A stretch of DNA of 17,782 nt, taken from NCBI GenBank assembly GCA_027061995.1, contig JAMOUT010000001.1, forward strand, positions 1 through 17,782. Direction: 5' to 3'. Shown here piece after piece: positions 1 through 7,003 of this stretch (the stretch's first letter is position 1; the number at the start of each line of letters is the position of its first letter). The stretch comes from Candidatus Aminicenantota bacterium (lineage in GTDB: Bacteria; Acidobacteriota; Aminicenantia; JAMOAD01). The translations under genes were made by a program, and so were the position numbers. Under the pieces are notes generated by a model, which worked only from the letters and a program-made list of their open reading frames with translations, was not told where the DNA came from and ran no database searches.

Positions 1-57
1 ATGCCCGTCAAGCCCGGGTTTTGCAACACAAACTCTAATAATCTTTTTATTATCCAT
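1..57 (-). CDS. Cobalamin-binding subunit of methylmalonyl-CoA mutase type enzyme (partial, N-terminus only)
   Basis: Only the first 19 codons are inside the window, reading leftward from an ATG at 57-55. The peptide ends in KPGLDGH, the start of the B12-domain signature DxHxxG found in methylmalonyl-CoA mutase. The last visible residue, His19, is the expected ligand to the cobalt of adenosylcobalamin. Because the protein begins directly with the B12 domain, it should be a separate small subunit of about 130-140 residues rather than a full-length mutase. An SD-like GAGAGG lies 6 bases before the ATG, and a consensus promoter lies just upstream. The divergent methylmalonyl-CoA decarboxylase operon supports a role in succinyl-CoA/methylmalonyl-CoA interconversion. 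Small subunits of isobutyryl-CoA or related mutases share the motif and cannot be excluded. Confidence 0.82.
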   Translation of the reverse strand, partial: MDNKKIIRVCVAKPGLDGH

Positions 58-80
58 CTTTAACCTCTCAAAAAAGCAGG

Positions 81-120
81 CAATATTATAGTGAAGTTAA
101 TACGATTTGTCAATATTATA
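81..120. repeat. Direct repeat CAATATTATA, two copies 30 bp apart, over the mutase promoter
   Basis: The 10-mer CAATATTATA occurs at 81-90, covering the -10 box of the minus-strand promoter, and again at 111-120, touching its -35 box. The spacing of exactly 30 bases is close to three helical turns, which would put both copies on one face of the DNA. In addition, ATTATAAC at 114-121 and GTTATAAT at 142-149 form inverted arms 20 bases apart. These could be operator sites, but in AT-rich DNA chance is a real alternative. Confidence 0.35.
85..113 (-). promoter_or_regulatory. Consensus sigma-70 promoter for the mutase subunit gene
   Basis: On the minus strand a perfect TTGACA (113-108) and a perfect TATAAT (90-85) are separated by exactly 17 bases. 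The predicted transcript start is near 77-78, giving a leader of about 20 bases that contains the SD site. This is the best promoter match in the window. Confidence 0.85.
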
Positions 121-149
121 ACAATTATAAAAGTTGTTACGGTTATAAT

Positions 150-381
150 CATAAAAAAGATATCAATTGCACCTTTGCTTATACCTTAAATCATAAGATT
201 GATTTTACGAGAACATTTTATGGCTTAGTTATAATAAAACAATAAAAATAGAAGCAGCTTGTCCCGCATCTATTAGTAAATCCGGCAAATTTAACCAGAG
301 AAAATTATTACTATAAAAAGAAAAATGATTCTTTTCCTTCTGTCTTTTTCAAACACTCTTGATATTACTTCATCTCGAATA
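150..381. other. Non-coding part of the divergent intergenic region
   Basis: This is the remainder of the roughly 400-base gap between the divergent mutase and mmdA genes. I see no open reading frame with an SD site, no RNA fold of a known class and no GC-rich hairpin. A weak A/T stem (AAAAGAA at 316-322 and TTCTTTT at 329-335) is present but unconvincing. Confidence 0.5.
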
Positions 382-397
382 TCCTGAATTTTCAGGA
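382..397. promoter_or_regulatory. Perfect 16-bp inverted repeat, candidate operator
   Basis: TCCTGAA and TTCAGGA form 7-base arms around a 2-base centre. The site ends 25 bases before the -35 box of the mmdA promoter, where a dimeric regulator could bind. The loop is too short for an RNA hairpin and there is no T tract, so a terminator is unlikely. The regulator is unknown. Confidence 0.4.
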
Positions 398-422
398 CAA
401 GAACAATGTTTTTGTTAATTTA

Positions 423-451
423 TTGACATTTTGACTTAACTGTGTTAAATT
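423..451 (+). promoter_or_regulatory. Promoter of the mmd operon
   Basis: TTGACA at 423-428 and TAAATT at 446-451 are separated by 17 bases, with an extended -10 TG at 443-444. The predicted transcript start is near 458, leaving a leader of about 15 bases that contains the SD site GGAGG at 463-467. Confidence 0.65.
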
Positions 452-472
452 TTTACCCCTTTGGAGGAAGAT

Positions 473-2017
473 ATGGATAGAAAATTATTGGAACTTGCAA
501 ATCTTAAAGAGGAAGCGCGATTGGGCGGTGGCGAAAAAAGAATAGAAAAACAACATCAAAAGGGGAAATATACGGCAAGGGAGAGAATTCTTAAAATTCT
601 TGATGAGGGGAGTTTCGAGGAATTCGATATGCTGAGAAAACACAGATGCACTGATTTTGATATGGAAAAAAACAGACCCTTAACTGATGGTGTTATAACA
701 GGCTACGGCACGATAAACGGAAGACTTGTTTTCATATTTTCTCAGGATTTTACGATTTTCGGCGGTTCTCTTTCCAAAACTTATGCCGAGAAAATAGTTA
801 AAATTATGGATATGGCTGCAAAAGCCGGAGCTCCGATTATAGGACTAAATGATTCCGGCGGGGCAAGAATTCAGGAGGGAGTTGATTCTCTTGCCGGATA
901 TGCTGATGTATTCCTGAAGAATGTTCTTTATTCGGGAGTTATTCCTCAAATCTCCCTTATACTCGGCCCTTGTGCGGGAGGAGCAGTTTATTCTCCCGCA
1001 ATAACAGATTTTGTAATGATGGTTGAGAATAGTTCATATATGTTTTTAACGGGACCCGGAGTGGTAAAGCAGGTTACACATGAAGATGTTTCAACCGAGC
1101 AGCTCGGAGGAGCCTCTATCCATTCAACAAAAAGCGGAGTGTCTCATTTTGCATATAAAAGCGAAGATGAAGCTTTTGAAGGTTTGAAAAAGCTGTTATC
1201 ATACCTCCCCCAAAATAATGCAAGTTCCCCGATTGTTATGGAATGCACTGATCCCGTAGATAGAATCGATGAGAGTCTTAATTCCATTATCCCCTCCGAT
1301 CACAGCAAAGCTTATGATATGAAAGAGGTTATAAAATTAATCGTGGATAATAATGATTTTTTTGAAATCCAAAGTTCTTTTGCCCCTAATATATTGGTGG
1401 GATTCGCAAGGCTGAATGGCAACAGTGTGGGAATTGTGGCAAATCAACCAAAAGTTATGGCGGGTGTTCTTGATAATAATGCTTCCGTAAAAGCCGCCCG
1501 TTTTGTCAGATTTTGCGATGCTTTCAATATCCCGTTGGTTGTTTTTGAGGATGTTCCAGGATTTATGCCGGGCACGAATCAAGAATATAACGGAATTATA
1601 AGAAACGGAGCAAAACTCCTTTTCGCTTTTGCAGAAGCAACCGTTCCGAAAGTAACGGTTGTTACAAGGAAGGCATACGGAGGAGCATACTGCGTTATGA
1701 ATTCAAAACATATAAGAGGCGATGTAAACTATGCTTGGCCATCCGCTGAAATTGCAGTGATGGGTGCCGAGGGAGCTGTTCAGGTTCTTTATAGAAAAGA
1801 GATTAAAGACTCGGACAATCAAGAGGAGAAAGTTACCGAATTAAAAGATAAATATAATGAACTCTTTGCAAATCCATATAATGCCGCTGAAAAAGGTTAT
1901 ATTGATGATGTTATCGAACCTGCAAACACGAGGGTTAAACTTATAAAAGCATTTGCGATGCTTTCTTCAAAAAGAGATTCAAACCCTCCGAAAAAGCATA
2001 GTAATATCCCTCTATAA
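473..2017 (+). CDS. mmdA: Methylmalonyl-CoA decarboxylase alpha subunit (carboxyltransferase)
   Basis: This 514-residue protein belongs to the acyl-CoA carboxyltransferase family (MmdA/PccB), whose usual length is about 510-520. It transfers the carboxyl group from methylmalonyl-CoA to biotin on the carrier subunit. The N-terminal half has SGGARIQEG (about 128-136) and [11 protein letters not shown] (about 165-175). The C-terminal half has [11 protein letters not shown] (about 357-367) and [10 protein letters not shown] (about 400-409), the glycine-rich loops that bind CoA and biotin. The ATG at 473 is chosen because GGAGG lies 5 bases before it; an in-frame TTG at 461 overlaps the SD site and is unlikely. 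It is the first gene of a decarboxylase operon whose OadG- and OadB-like partners argue for a sodium pump rather than a propionyl-CoA carboxylase. Substrate identity is inferred from the divergent mutase gene. Confidence 0.9.
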   Translation: MDRKLLELANLKEEARLGGGEKRIEKQHQKGKYTARERILKILDEGSFEEFDMLRKHRCTDFDMEKNRPLTDGVITGYGTINGRLVFIFSQDFTIFGGSLSKTYAEKIVKIMDMAAKAGAPIIGLNDSGGARIQEGVDSLAGYADVFLKNVLYSGVIPQISLILGPCAGGAVYSPAITDFVMMVENSSYMFLTGPGVVKQVTHEDVSTEQLGGASIHSTKSGVSHFAYKSEDEAFEGLKKLLSYLPQNNASSPIVMECTDPVDRIDESLNSIIPSDHSKAYDMKEVIKLIVDNNDFFEIQSSFAPNILVGFARLNGNSVGIVANQPKVMAGVLDNNASVKAARFVRFCDAFNIPLVVFEDVPGFMPGTNQEYNGIIRNGAKLLFAFAEATVPKVTVVTRKAYGGAYCVMNSKHIRGDVNYAWPSAEIAVMGAEGAVQVLYRKEIKDSDNQEEKVTELKDKYNELFANPYNAAEKGYIDDVIEPANTRVKLIKAFAMLSSKRDSNPPKKHSNIPL

Positions 2018-2027
2018 AGGAGAAATC

Positions 2028-2375
2028 TTGAGTATAAAAGATGCTTTGACTATATCAATTATCGGAATATCAATTGTTTTTATCGGTTTGATTTTAACAA
2101 GCCTATTGATATATTCTTTCTCAATTATAAGGAAAATCGGAGAAAATAATAAAAAATCGCAAATTAATAAAAAAACGAGCAAAAATATTCAAATCAACGA
2201 GAAAGAGATATCGCCTGAAATACTTGCGGTTATATCAGCCATTGTTGAAATAGAGACAAGATTGCAACTCTCTTTAAGGGGAACAAAATGGACTTTTGAT
2301 AAAGATTTTCCGAGAGGATGGTCTGAAGAGGGGAAAATGATAATAAATCCTTTTGAGGGAGGAAAAATAAAATGA
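2028..2375 (+). CDS. mmdD: OadG-like small membrane subunit of the Na+ pump decarboxylase
   Basis: This 115-residue protein starts at TTG 2028, preceded by AGGAG at 2018-2022 with a 5-base spacer. An upstream ATG in the same frame at 1953 lies inside mmdA and has no SD site. Residues about 6-30 form one strongly hydrophobic membrane helix, followed by a polar Lys/Asn-rich linker. A conserved-looking C-terminal part contains PEILAVISAIVEIE and then TKW and RGW. A single N-terminal helix with a soluble tail is the layout of OadG/MmdD subunits, which hold the carboxyltransferase and beta subunits together. It sits 10 bases after mmdA and its stop overlaps the start of mmdC (ATGA). Sequence conservation in this family is low, so the call relies on topology and position. 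Confidence 0.75.
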   Translation: MSIKDALTISIIGISIVFIGLILTSLLIYSFSIIRKIGENNKKSQINKKTSKNIQINEKEISPEILAVISAIVEIETRLQLSLRGTKWTFDKDFPRGWSEEGKMIINPFEGGKIK

Positions 2376-2824
2376 GAGAATATCTGTTGAGTATAGGTGA
2401 TAAAGATTATAAAGCCAAGGTTAAAGAGATAAATTCTCAAGAGGCTGTTGTAATCATAAATGATATTGAATACAGGGTAAAATTAAAACAATTGGGGCGA
2501 AAACAACAGGCTCCCGCAAAAAGAACAATAGAAAACAAAGCCGCTTCAACCCCTACAACAGCAACACAAGTGAAAACAACTCATGAAAGTGCCAATACAA
2601 TAACCTCCCCTCTACCCGGTTTAATTCTCGAGATATCGGTTAAGGAGGGGGAAAGTGTAAAAGCGGGACAAACGGTTTTAGTGATGGAATCAATGAAGAT
2701 GGAAAATCAGATTCAAGCTCCATATGACGGAGTTGTGAAAAAGATTCTTGTTAAAAACGGTGATAGTGTTATTGAGGGTGAAAATCTTCTTGAAATTTCA
2801 AGACCATTTATGACAACTTTATAA
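2372..2824 (+). CDS. mmdC: Biotin carboxyl carrier subunit of the decarboxylase
   Basis: This is a 150-residue biotinyl protein with three parts. A short N-terminal beta domain (about 1-42) precedes a flexible Ala/Thr/Pro/Lys-rich linker (about 45-76). The C-terminal biotinyl domain (about 77-143) has the attachment motif ESMKM, in which Lys109 is the biotinylated residue. The carrier shuttles the carboxyl group from the MmdA active site to the membrane beta subunit. The ATG overlaps the stop of the preceding gene, and a strong GGGAGG lies about 9 bases upstream, so translation is probably coupled. The motif has ESMKM where many carriers have EAMKM; Ser at this position is also common in the family. 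Confidence 0.92.
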   Translation: MREYLLSIGDKDYKAKVKEINSQEAVVIINDIEYRVKLKQLGRKQQAPAKRTIENKAASTPTTATQVKTTHESANTITSPLPGLILEISVKEGESVKAGQTVLVMESMKMENQIQAPYDGVVKKILVKNGDSVIEGENLLEISRPFMTTL

Positions 2825-2833
2825 AGGGATAAG

Positions 2834-4528
2834 ATGAAGATAAAAAACATAATACTATTAATAATTTTCATACTTGTTTCAGCTCACTTATTCGCTTCGG
2901 TAAAATTTAATATAATTGAGAAAAACAGTGAATACAGATATATTAAAATATTTAAAGGAACCGATAGTGGTATTAAGAAAGGGATAAAAGGGGAAGTATA
3001 TAATGAAAAAGAGCTGCAAATAGGGGTTCTTAAAGTTATTTCAACCGATGAATTTGAAAGTATTGCAGAATTGACTCTTAAGAAAAATGAAAAACTTTCC
3101 AATATTAAATTCATATCGATAAAATCTTTAAATCTTGAGAGAATAGTATTTAAACTTGAAAATTCCTCCTCCTATCTGATTATTGACAAAGGGATAAAAG
3201 AGAATATTAAAAAAGGGATGAAGGGGAGTTTGTATTCCAAAGGTAAATTTGCGGGACTTTTCAAAGTTATAAGTTGTTATGATCATAAAAGTATAATACA
3301 AGCTACCAATCTTAATATAGGTTATGATTATATTGATATTGACTCGGGAAAAACAAAAGATTATCTCGCAAGGGTTATCGAAAGCTCGGGTATTGTAAAT
3401 CTGTCCTATAAAAATGTAATAATGATTTTAATAGGAGTTCTTTTTATCTATCTCGGAGTAGCAAAAGATTATGAGCCTCTGCTTCTTGTTCCCATAGGGT
3501 TTGGTATTATTTTGGGTAATATCCCGTTACCTTTACAGATTTTTAATGCTATCTCCATCTATATGATAGATCCGGTTACTCACCAGTATGCTTTTAATAC
3601 CACAACTAACAGTGTTATGGGAATCATTTATTTCGGAGTCAGGAGCGGACTTTTTCCCCCGTTGATCTTCTTGGGCATAGGAGCTATGACGGATTTCACG
3701 GCTCTTTTGTCAAGTCCTAAGAGTGTTTTATTGGGAGCGGCAGCTCAGATCGGTATATTTGCAACTTTTCTCGGGGCACTCGCGATGAAATTTTCTCCCG
3801 CAAATGCAGCTTCCATAGGTATTATCGGAGGAGCTGACGGGCCTACGGCTATTTTCCTTTCTTCAAGATTATCCCCCTCCCTTGTAGGACCCATAGCTAT
3901 TGCCGCTTATTCATATATGGCCATGGTTCCGATAATTCAACCTCCCATAATGAGATTATTGACCACTAAAAAAGAGAGATTGATTAGAATGAAACCGGGG
4001 AGGAAAGTTTCCAAACTCGAAAAAATCGGTTTTCCGATATCAGCATTTATTATAACAACGCTTATAGCTCCCGGAGCCATCCCATTGCTCGGAATGCTTT
4101 TTTTCGGAAATCTTTTAAAAGAATCGGGAGTTACGACAAGGCTTGCCAAAACAGCAGCCAATGCTTTGATAGATATATGCACAATCCTTTTGGGTTTATC
4201 GGTAGGAGCTTCCACAACAGCTCAGGTTTTTTTAAATGAAAAATCAATATTAATCTTTGTTCTCGGAGTTATCTCATTCGGGATTGCAACCGCAGGAGGT
4301 GTTCTTTTTGCAAAATTTATGAATCTTTTCTTAAAGAAAGAAAATAAAATAAATCCTTTAATCGGAGCAGCCGGAGTTTCCGCTGTTCCCGATTCCGCAA
4401 GAGTTGCTCAAATGGTGGGAAGGCAGGAGGACCCGAACAACTATCTTTTGATGCATGCAATGGGTCCCAATGTTGCAGGTGTTATAGGTTCCGCCATAGC
4501 AGCGGGAATCTTTCTCGGAATTTTTTAA
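2834..4528 (+). CDS. mmdB: Na+-translocating decarboxylase beta subunit with extra N-terminal exported domain
   Basis: This 564-residue protein holds two regions. Residues about 190-564 are a normal OadB/MmdB/GcdB beta subunit of many membrane helices. It contains GGADGPTAIF, whose Asp335 matches the Asp essential for carboxybiotin decarboxylation and Na+ transport. It also contains NPLIGAAGVSAVPDSAR (507-523), with the conserved Asn, Gly, Ser and Arg, and then GPNVAGVIGSA. Residues 1-21 are a hydrophobic signal or anchor ending AHLFA. Residues about 22-180 form an extra, probably extracytoplasmic domain of two similar units with the pattern GxxxxIKKGxKGxxY (near 42-56 and 120-134). Beta subunits are usually about 370-430 residues, so this extension is unusual. 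The gene follows mmdC by 9 bases with an SD site. The core function is sure; the role of the added domain is unknown. Confidence 0.93.
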   Translation: MKIKNIILLIIFILVSAHLFASVKFNIIEKNSEYRYIKIFKGTDSGIKKGIKGEVYNEKELQIGVLKVISTDEFESIAELTLKKNEKLSNIKFISIKSLNLERIVFKLENSSSYLIIDKGIKENIKKGMKGSLYSKGKFAGLFKVISCYDHKSIIQATNLNIGYDYIDIDSGKTKDYLARVIESSGIVNLSYKNVIMILIGVLFIYLGVAKDYEPLLLVPIGFGIILGNIPLPLQIFNAISIYMIDPVTHQYAFNTTTNSVMGIIYFGVRSGLFPPLIFLGIGAMTDFTALLSSPKSVLLGAAAQIGIFATFLGALAMKFSPANAASIGIIGGADGPTAIFLSSRLSPSLVGPIAIAAYSYMAMVPIIQPPIMRLLTTKKERLIRMKPGRKVSKLEKIGFPISAFIITTLIAPGAIPLLGMLFFGNLLKESGVTTRLAKTAANALIDICTILLGLSVGASTTAQVFLNEKSILIFVLGVISFGIATAGGVLFAKFMNLFLKKENKINPLIGAAGVSAVPDSARVAQMVGRQEDPNNYLLMHAMGPNVAGVIGSAIAAGIFLGIF

Positions 4529-4539
4529 GGAGTGAAAAA

Positions 4540-5466
4540 ATGGGAAAAATAATAACGGTTGTTCCTAATATTTGTGAAGGTAGGGATAAGGAATTTATTG
4601 AAAACATTACCCAAAAATTAAAGAATATTAAAAACCTTGTTCTTCTCGATGTATCGATGGATAATATAAGAAACAGAACAGTGTTTTCTTTTACGGGTCC
4701 GAAAACCGCAATTTTCGAAGGGGGATACATTTTATATGATGAAGCAATAAAACATATAGATATGAGAAAACATCAGGGGGAATATCCGAGAATAGGAGCT
4801 GTTGATGTTTTTCCCTTTGTTCCCATAAAGGGGGTCTCCATGGAAGAGGTTGTTGAGATATCAAAAGAATTCGCAAGAACAATAGCAGGGAAATTCAATA
4901 TTCCGGTTTATATGTTTAGTGAATCCGCACAATATTCAATGAGAAAAGAGCTTGAAAATATAAGATCGGGTGAATACGAGGGTTTACAGGAAAGACTCAA
5001 AGATCCGATATGGAGACCTGATTTCGGGCCTGTGGAATTTAAACCTGATTTCGGAGCAACCATAATAGGAGCAAGATATCCTCTTTTGAGTTTCAAAGTT
5101 TTGATTAATACAACGGACATTAAAACAATAAAAAGCATATGCAGATCGGTTCAATATTCTTACGGAGGGCTCTCTTTCGTTAAAGCTTTCTCAGGGATAA
5201 ACAAAAATTCGGGGTTGGGACAGATAAGTGTTTCAATATCAAATTTCAGACGGATGCCAATGTATAGAGTTCTCGAATATATAAAAACAGAGGGTAAAAG
5301 ATATGGTGTTAATATAGTTAAAGTTGAGATGATAGGGCTTATCCCCGAAATCGTTTTTCTTGAATCGGTGCTTTATTATATGCAGATACAGGAATTCTCC
5401 TTTGACAGATTATTGGAAAACAGCATACAAAAACATCTCGGAGAAAAAATATTTATATTTGAATAA
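4540..5466 (+). CDS. ftcD: Glutamate formimidoyltransferase
   Basis: This 308-residue protein matches the formiminotransferase domain alone, without the cyclodeaminase domain of the bifunctional animal enzyme. The family moves the formimino group between N-formimino-glutamate and tetrahydrofolate in histidine breakdown. Motifs seen are VVPNICEGRD (7-16), LLDVS...NRTVFSF (35-51), IDMRKHQGEYPRIGAVDV (73-90), a RLKDP...PDFGP stretch, and the C-terminal subdomain with GVNIVKVEMIGLIPE. At position 82 there is Tyr where the mammalian enzyme has the catalytic His82. The gene starts 11 bases after mmdB with the SD AAGGAG, so it is co-transcribed with the sodium-pump operon. No other histidine-utilisation gene is visible, so a link to folate one-carbon flow is also possible. 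Confidence 0.88.
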   Translation: MGKIITVVPNICEGRDKEFIENITQKLKNIKNLVLLDVSMDNIRNRTVFSFTGPKTAIFEGGYILYDEAIKHIDMRKHQGEYPRIGAVDVFPFVPIKGVSMEEVVEISKEFARTIAGKFNIPVYMFSESAQYSMRKELENIRSGEYEGLQERLKDPIWRPDFGPVEFKPDFGATIIGARYPLLSFKVLINTTDIKTIKSICRSVQYSYGGLSFVKAFSGINKNSGLGQISVSISNFRRMPMYRVLEYIKTEGKRYGVNIVKVEMIGLIPEIVFLESVLYYMQIQEFSFDRLLENSIQKHLGEKIFIFE

Positions 5467-5473
5467 AAAATTC

Positions 5474-5502
5474 TTGACCTCTTTTTTTTTATATGTTAAA
5501 TA
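5474..5502 (+). promoter_or_regulatory. Promoter of the exbD-like gene
   Basis: TTGACC (5474-5479) and TAAATA (5497-5502) are 17 bases apart, with an extended -10 TG at 5494-5495. The -10 region TGTTAAAT is the same as in the mmd promoter. The predicted start near 5509 gives a leader of about 14 bases. Confidence 0.6.
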
Positions 5503-5522
5503 TAAATATACGGGAGGTCAAA

Positions 5523-5921
5523 ATGAATATTTCGGGAAAAGGGAAAATAGTTGTAAGATCCGACCCTGATGTGGTTCCTTTCATAGATATAATATTGGTT
5601 CTTTTGGTCATTTTTATGGTGATATCTCCTTTAAACAGAAAAGGGGTTGATATGATTTTGCCGGAAGATAGTGGTTGCGGAGGATCGCCTTCTATTATTT
5701 TATCCATAAAACAAGATAAAAGCCTTAATATTAACGGGAAACTTATCCCGAGGAAAGAACTTAAGAAAACGATAAGAGATATATATTCGACCAGACTCGA
5801 TAAAACACTTTTCCTAAGAGCAAGCACAAAATTAAAATATAAGGATATTGTTGATATTATGGATATTATGCAAGGAGCCGGAGTTACAATCGTTCTTTAT
5901 ACGAATCACTACGAAGAATAA
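5523..5921 (+). CDS. ExbD/TolR-family proton-channel protein (orphan)
   Basis: This 132-residue protein has the ExbD/TolR layout: a short cytoplasmic N-terminus, one membrane helix (about 17-36), and a periplasmic domain (about 42-132). The helix carries the signature PFIDIILVLLVIFMV, in which Asp22 matches the proton-carrying Asp of the family. These proteins work with an ExbB/TolQ/MotA-type channel to drive outer-membrane transport or envelope constriction. No ExbB/TolQ or TonB gene is present here, so its partner must lie elsewhere. The ATG at 5523 is chosen for the GGGAGG 6 bases upstream; an earlier ATG at 5493 falls within the promoter. The presence of the family suggests a two-membrane envelope. 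Confidence 0.85.
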   Translation: MNISGKGKIVVRSDPDVVPFIDIILVLLVIFMVISPLNRKGVDMILPEDSGCGGSPSIILSIKQDKSLNINGKLIPRKELKKTIRDIYSTRLDKTLFLRASTKLKYKDIVDIMDIMQGAGVTIVLYTNHYEE

Positions 5922-5967
5922 ATTCTTATAAACCCGGGTCATTTAATATCCGATATCTTTGTATTTC

Positions 5968-5996
5968 TTGAAATTTTGTTTGAAAATAAGTATCAT
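5968..5996 (+). promoter_or_regulatory. Promoter of the radical SAM gene
   Basis: TTGAAA (5968-5973) and TATCAT (5991-5996) are separated by 17 bases. The predicted start near 6003 leaves a leader of about 23 bases with the SD site AGAGGAG at 6014-6020. Confidence 0.6.
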
Positions 5997-6025
5997 AGAT
6001 ATTCATTCAATAAAGAGGAGAAATC

Positions 6026-7003
6026 GTGATAAAGATTGATAAATCGGTTAAAATTGAAAATTCGGGTGAAAGATACAACTCTTTTAATACACATCTGAAA
6101 AAAGAGTTCGGAGAAAAAGTTTATAAAATACCCATTGACTCTCACCTTTCTTGCCCTAATAAGGATGGGAAAATTTCAAAAGAGGGGTGTATATTTTGCG
6201 ATAAATACGGAAGCGGGCCTATTAAAACAGGAAGATTAAAAATTGAGGAACAGATAGAGAGAGGGATAGAGAGAATCGGAAAAAAATACAATGTTAAAAA
6301 ATTCATAGCTTATTTTCAGGCAAACACAAATACTGCGACATCACCCGAGAGATTAAAAATTATTTTTGAAAAAGCCTTAAAATATAAGCAAATTGTGGGT
6401 ATATCAATCGGGACAAGGCCCGATTGGATTTTCAAAGATCATCTCCCTGTCTTGGAAGAGCTGAATAATAAAACATATCTCTGGGTTGAACTCGGACTTC
6501 AAACAATCCATTATGAAGGGCTAAAATTTTTGAGAAGACACCATTCTCTGTCGGATTTTGTTAAAACTTTTTCAGAACTAAAAAAAAGGGGGATAAAAGC
6601 GTGCGCTCATACGATAATAGGAATACCCGGAGAAAACAGAGAACAGATAATAGATACCGCCCGATTTTTATCCGCGATGGAGATTAGCGGAGTGAAAATT
6701 CATCTGCTTCATATTCTGAAGAACACTGACCTTGAAAAATATTACACGGAAAAAAAGATACAACTCCTCTCCCCCGAAGAATATATCTCTCTTGTTACCG
6801 ATTTTCTTGAGCACCTATCCCCTGATATCATAGTTCAAAGATTAACGGGAGAAAGGGACAGGGAGATTTTTATAGCTCCCGAATGGGCTTTAAATAAATT
6901 GGATATAATAAATCGGATAAGAGATGAACTTAAAAAAAGAGATTCATTTCAAGGAAAAAAGCTTGTTTTTTCATCCGATATAAAATACCCTTTTAAAAAA
7001 TAA
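6026..7003 (+). CDS. TIGR01212/YhcC-family radical SAM protein
   Basis: This 325-residue protein begins at GTG 6026, 5 bases after AGAGGAG. It matches the TIGR01212 family (E. coli YhcC, Elp3-like radical SAM). The N-terminal stretch has ERYNSF and IPIDSHLSCPNKDG. The cluster cysteines are Cys43, Cys55 and Cys58, an atypical C-x11-C-x2-C spacing characteristic of this family. Further family-like segments are FIAYFQANTNT, GISIGTRPDW, ELGLQTIHYEGL and HTIIGIPGE. The enzyme should bind a 4Fe-4S cluster and S-adenosylmethionine; the true substrate of the family is not firmly known to me. Its stop codon directly abuts the stop of the convergent protease gene. Confidence 0.9.
   Translation: MIKIDKSVKIENSGERYNSFNTHLKKEFGEKVYKIPIDSHLSCPNKDGKISKEGCIFCDKYGSGPIKTGRLKIEEQIERGIERIGKKYNVKKFIAYFQANTNTATSPERLKIIFEKALKYKQIVGISIGTRPDWIFKDHLPVLEELNNKTYLWVELGLQTIHYEGLKFLRRHHSLSDFVKTFSELKKRGIKACAHTIIGIPGENREQIIDTARFLSAMEISGVKIHLLHILKNTDLEKYYTEKKIQLLSPEEYISLVTDFLEHLSPDIIVQRLTGERDREIFIAPEWALNKLDIINRIRDELKKRDSFQGKKLVFSSDIKYPFKK

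Noticed and set aside
316-335. A/T stem AAAAGAA/TTCTTTT in the divergent region as an RNA element
   Set aside because: Weak pairing without GC or conserved loop, and it lies upstream of the mapped-looking mmd promoter.
1337-1582. Antisense open frame of 81 codons inside mmdA
   Set aside because: It lies opposite strongly conserved carboxyltransferase codons, has no SD site and no recognisable protein pattern.
473-2017. Propionyl-CoA carboxylase beta subunit or glutaconyl-CoA decarboxylase alpha subunit
   Set aside because: No biotin carboxylase gene is present, the operon has a Na+ pump beta subunit, and length and the neighbouring mutase fit methylmalonyl-CoA decarboxylase; substrate is still inferred.
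5914-5927. Inverted repeat AAGAAT-AA-ATTCTT at the end of the exbD-like gene as a terminator
   Set aside because: The stem is AT-only with a 2-base loop and no T tract follows; it probably arises by chance around the stop codon.
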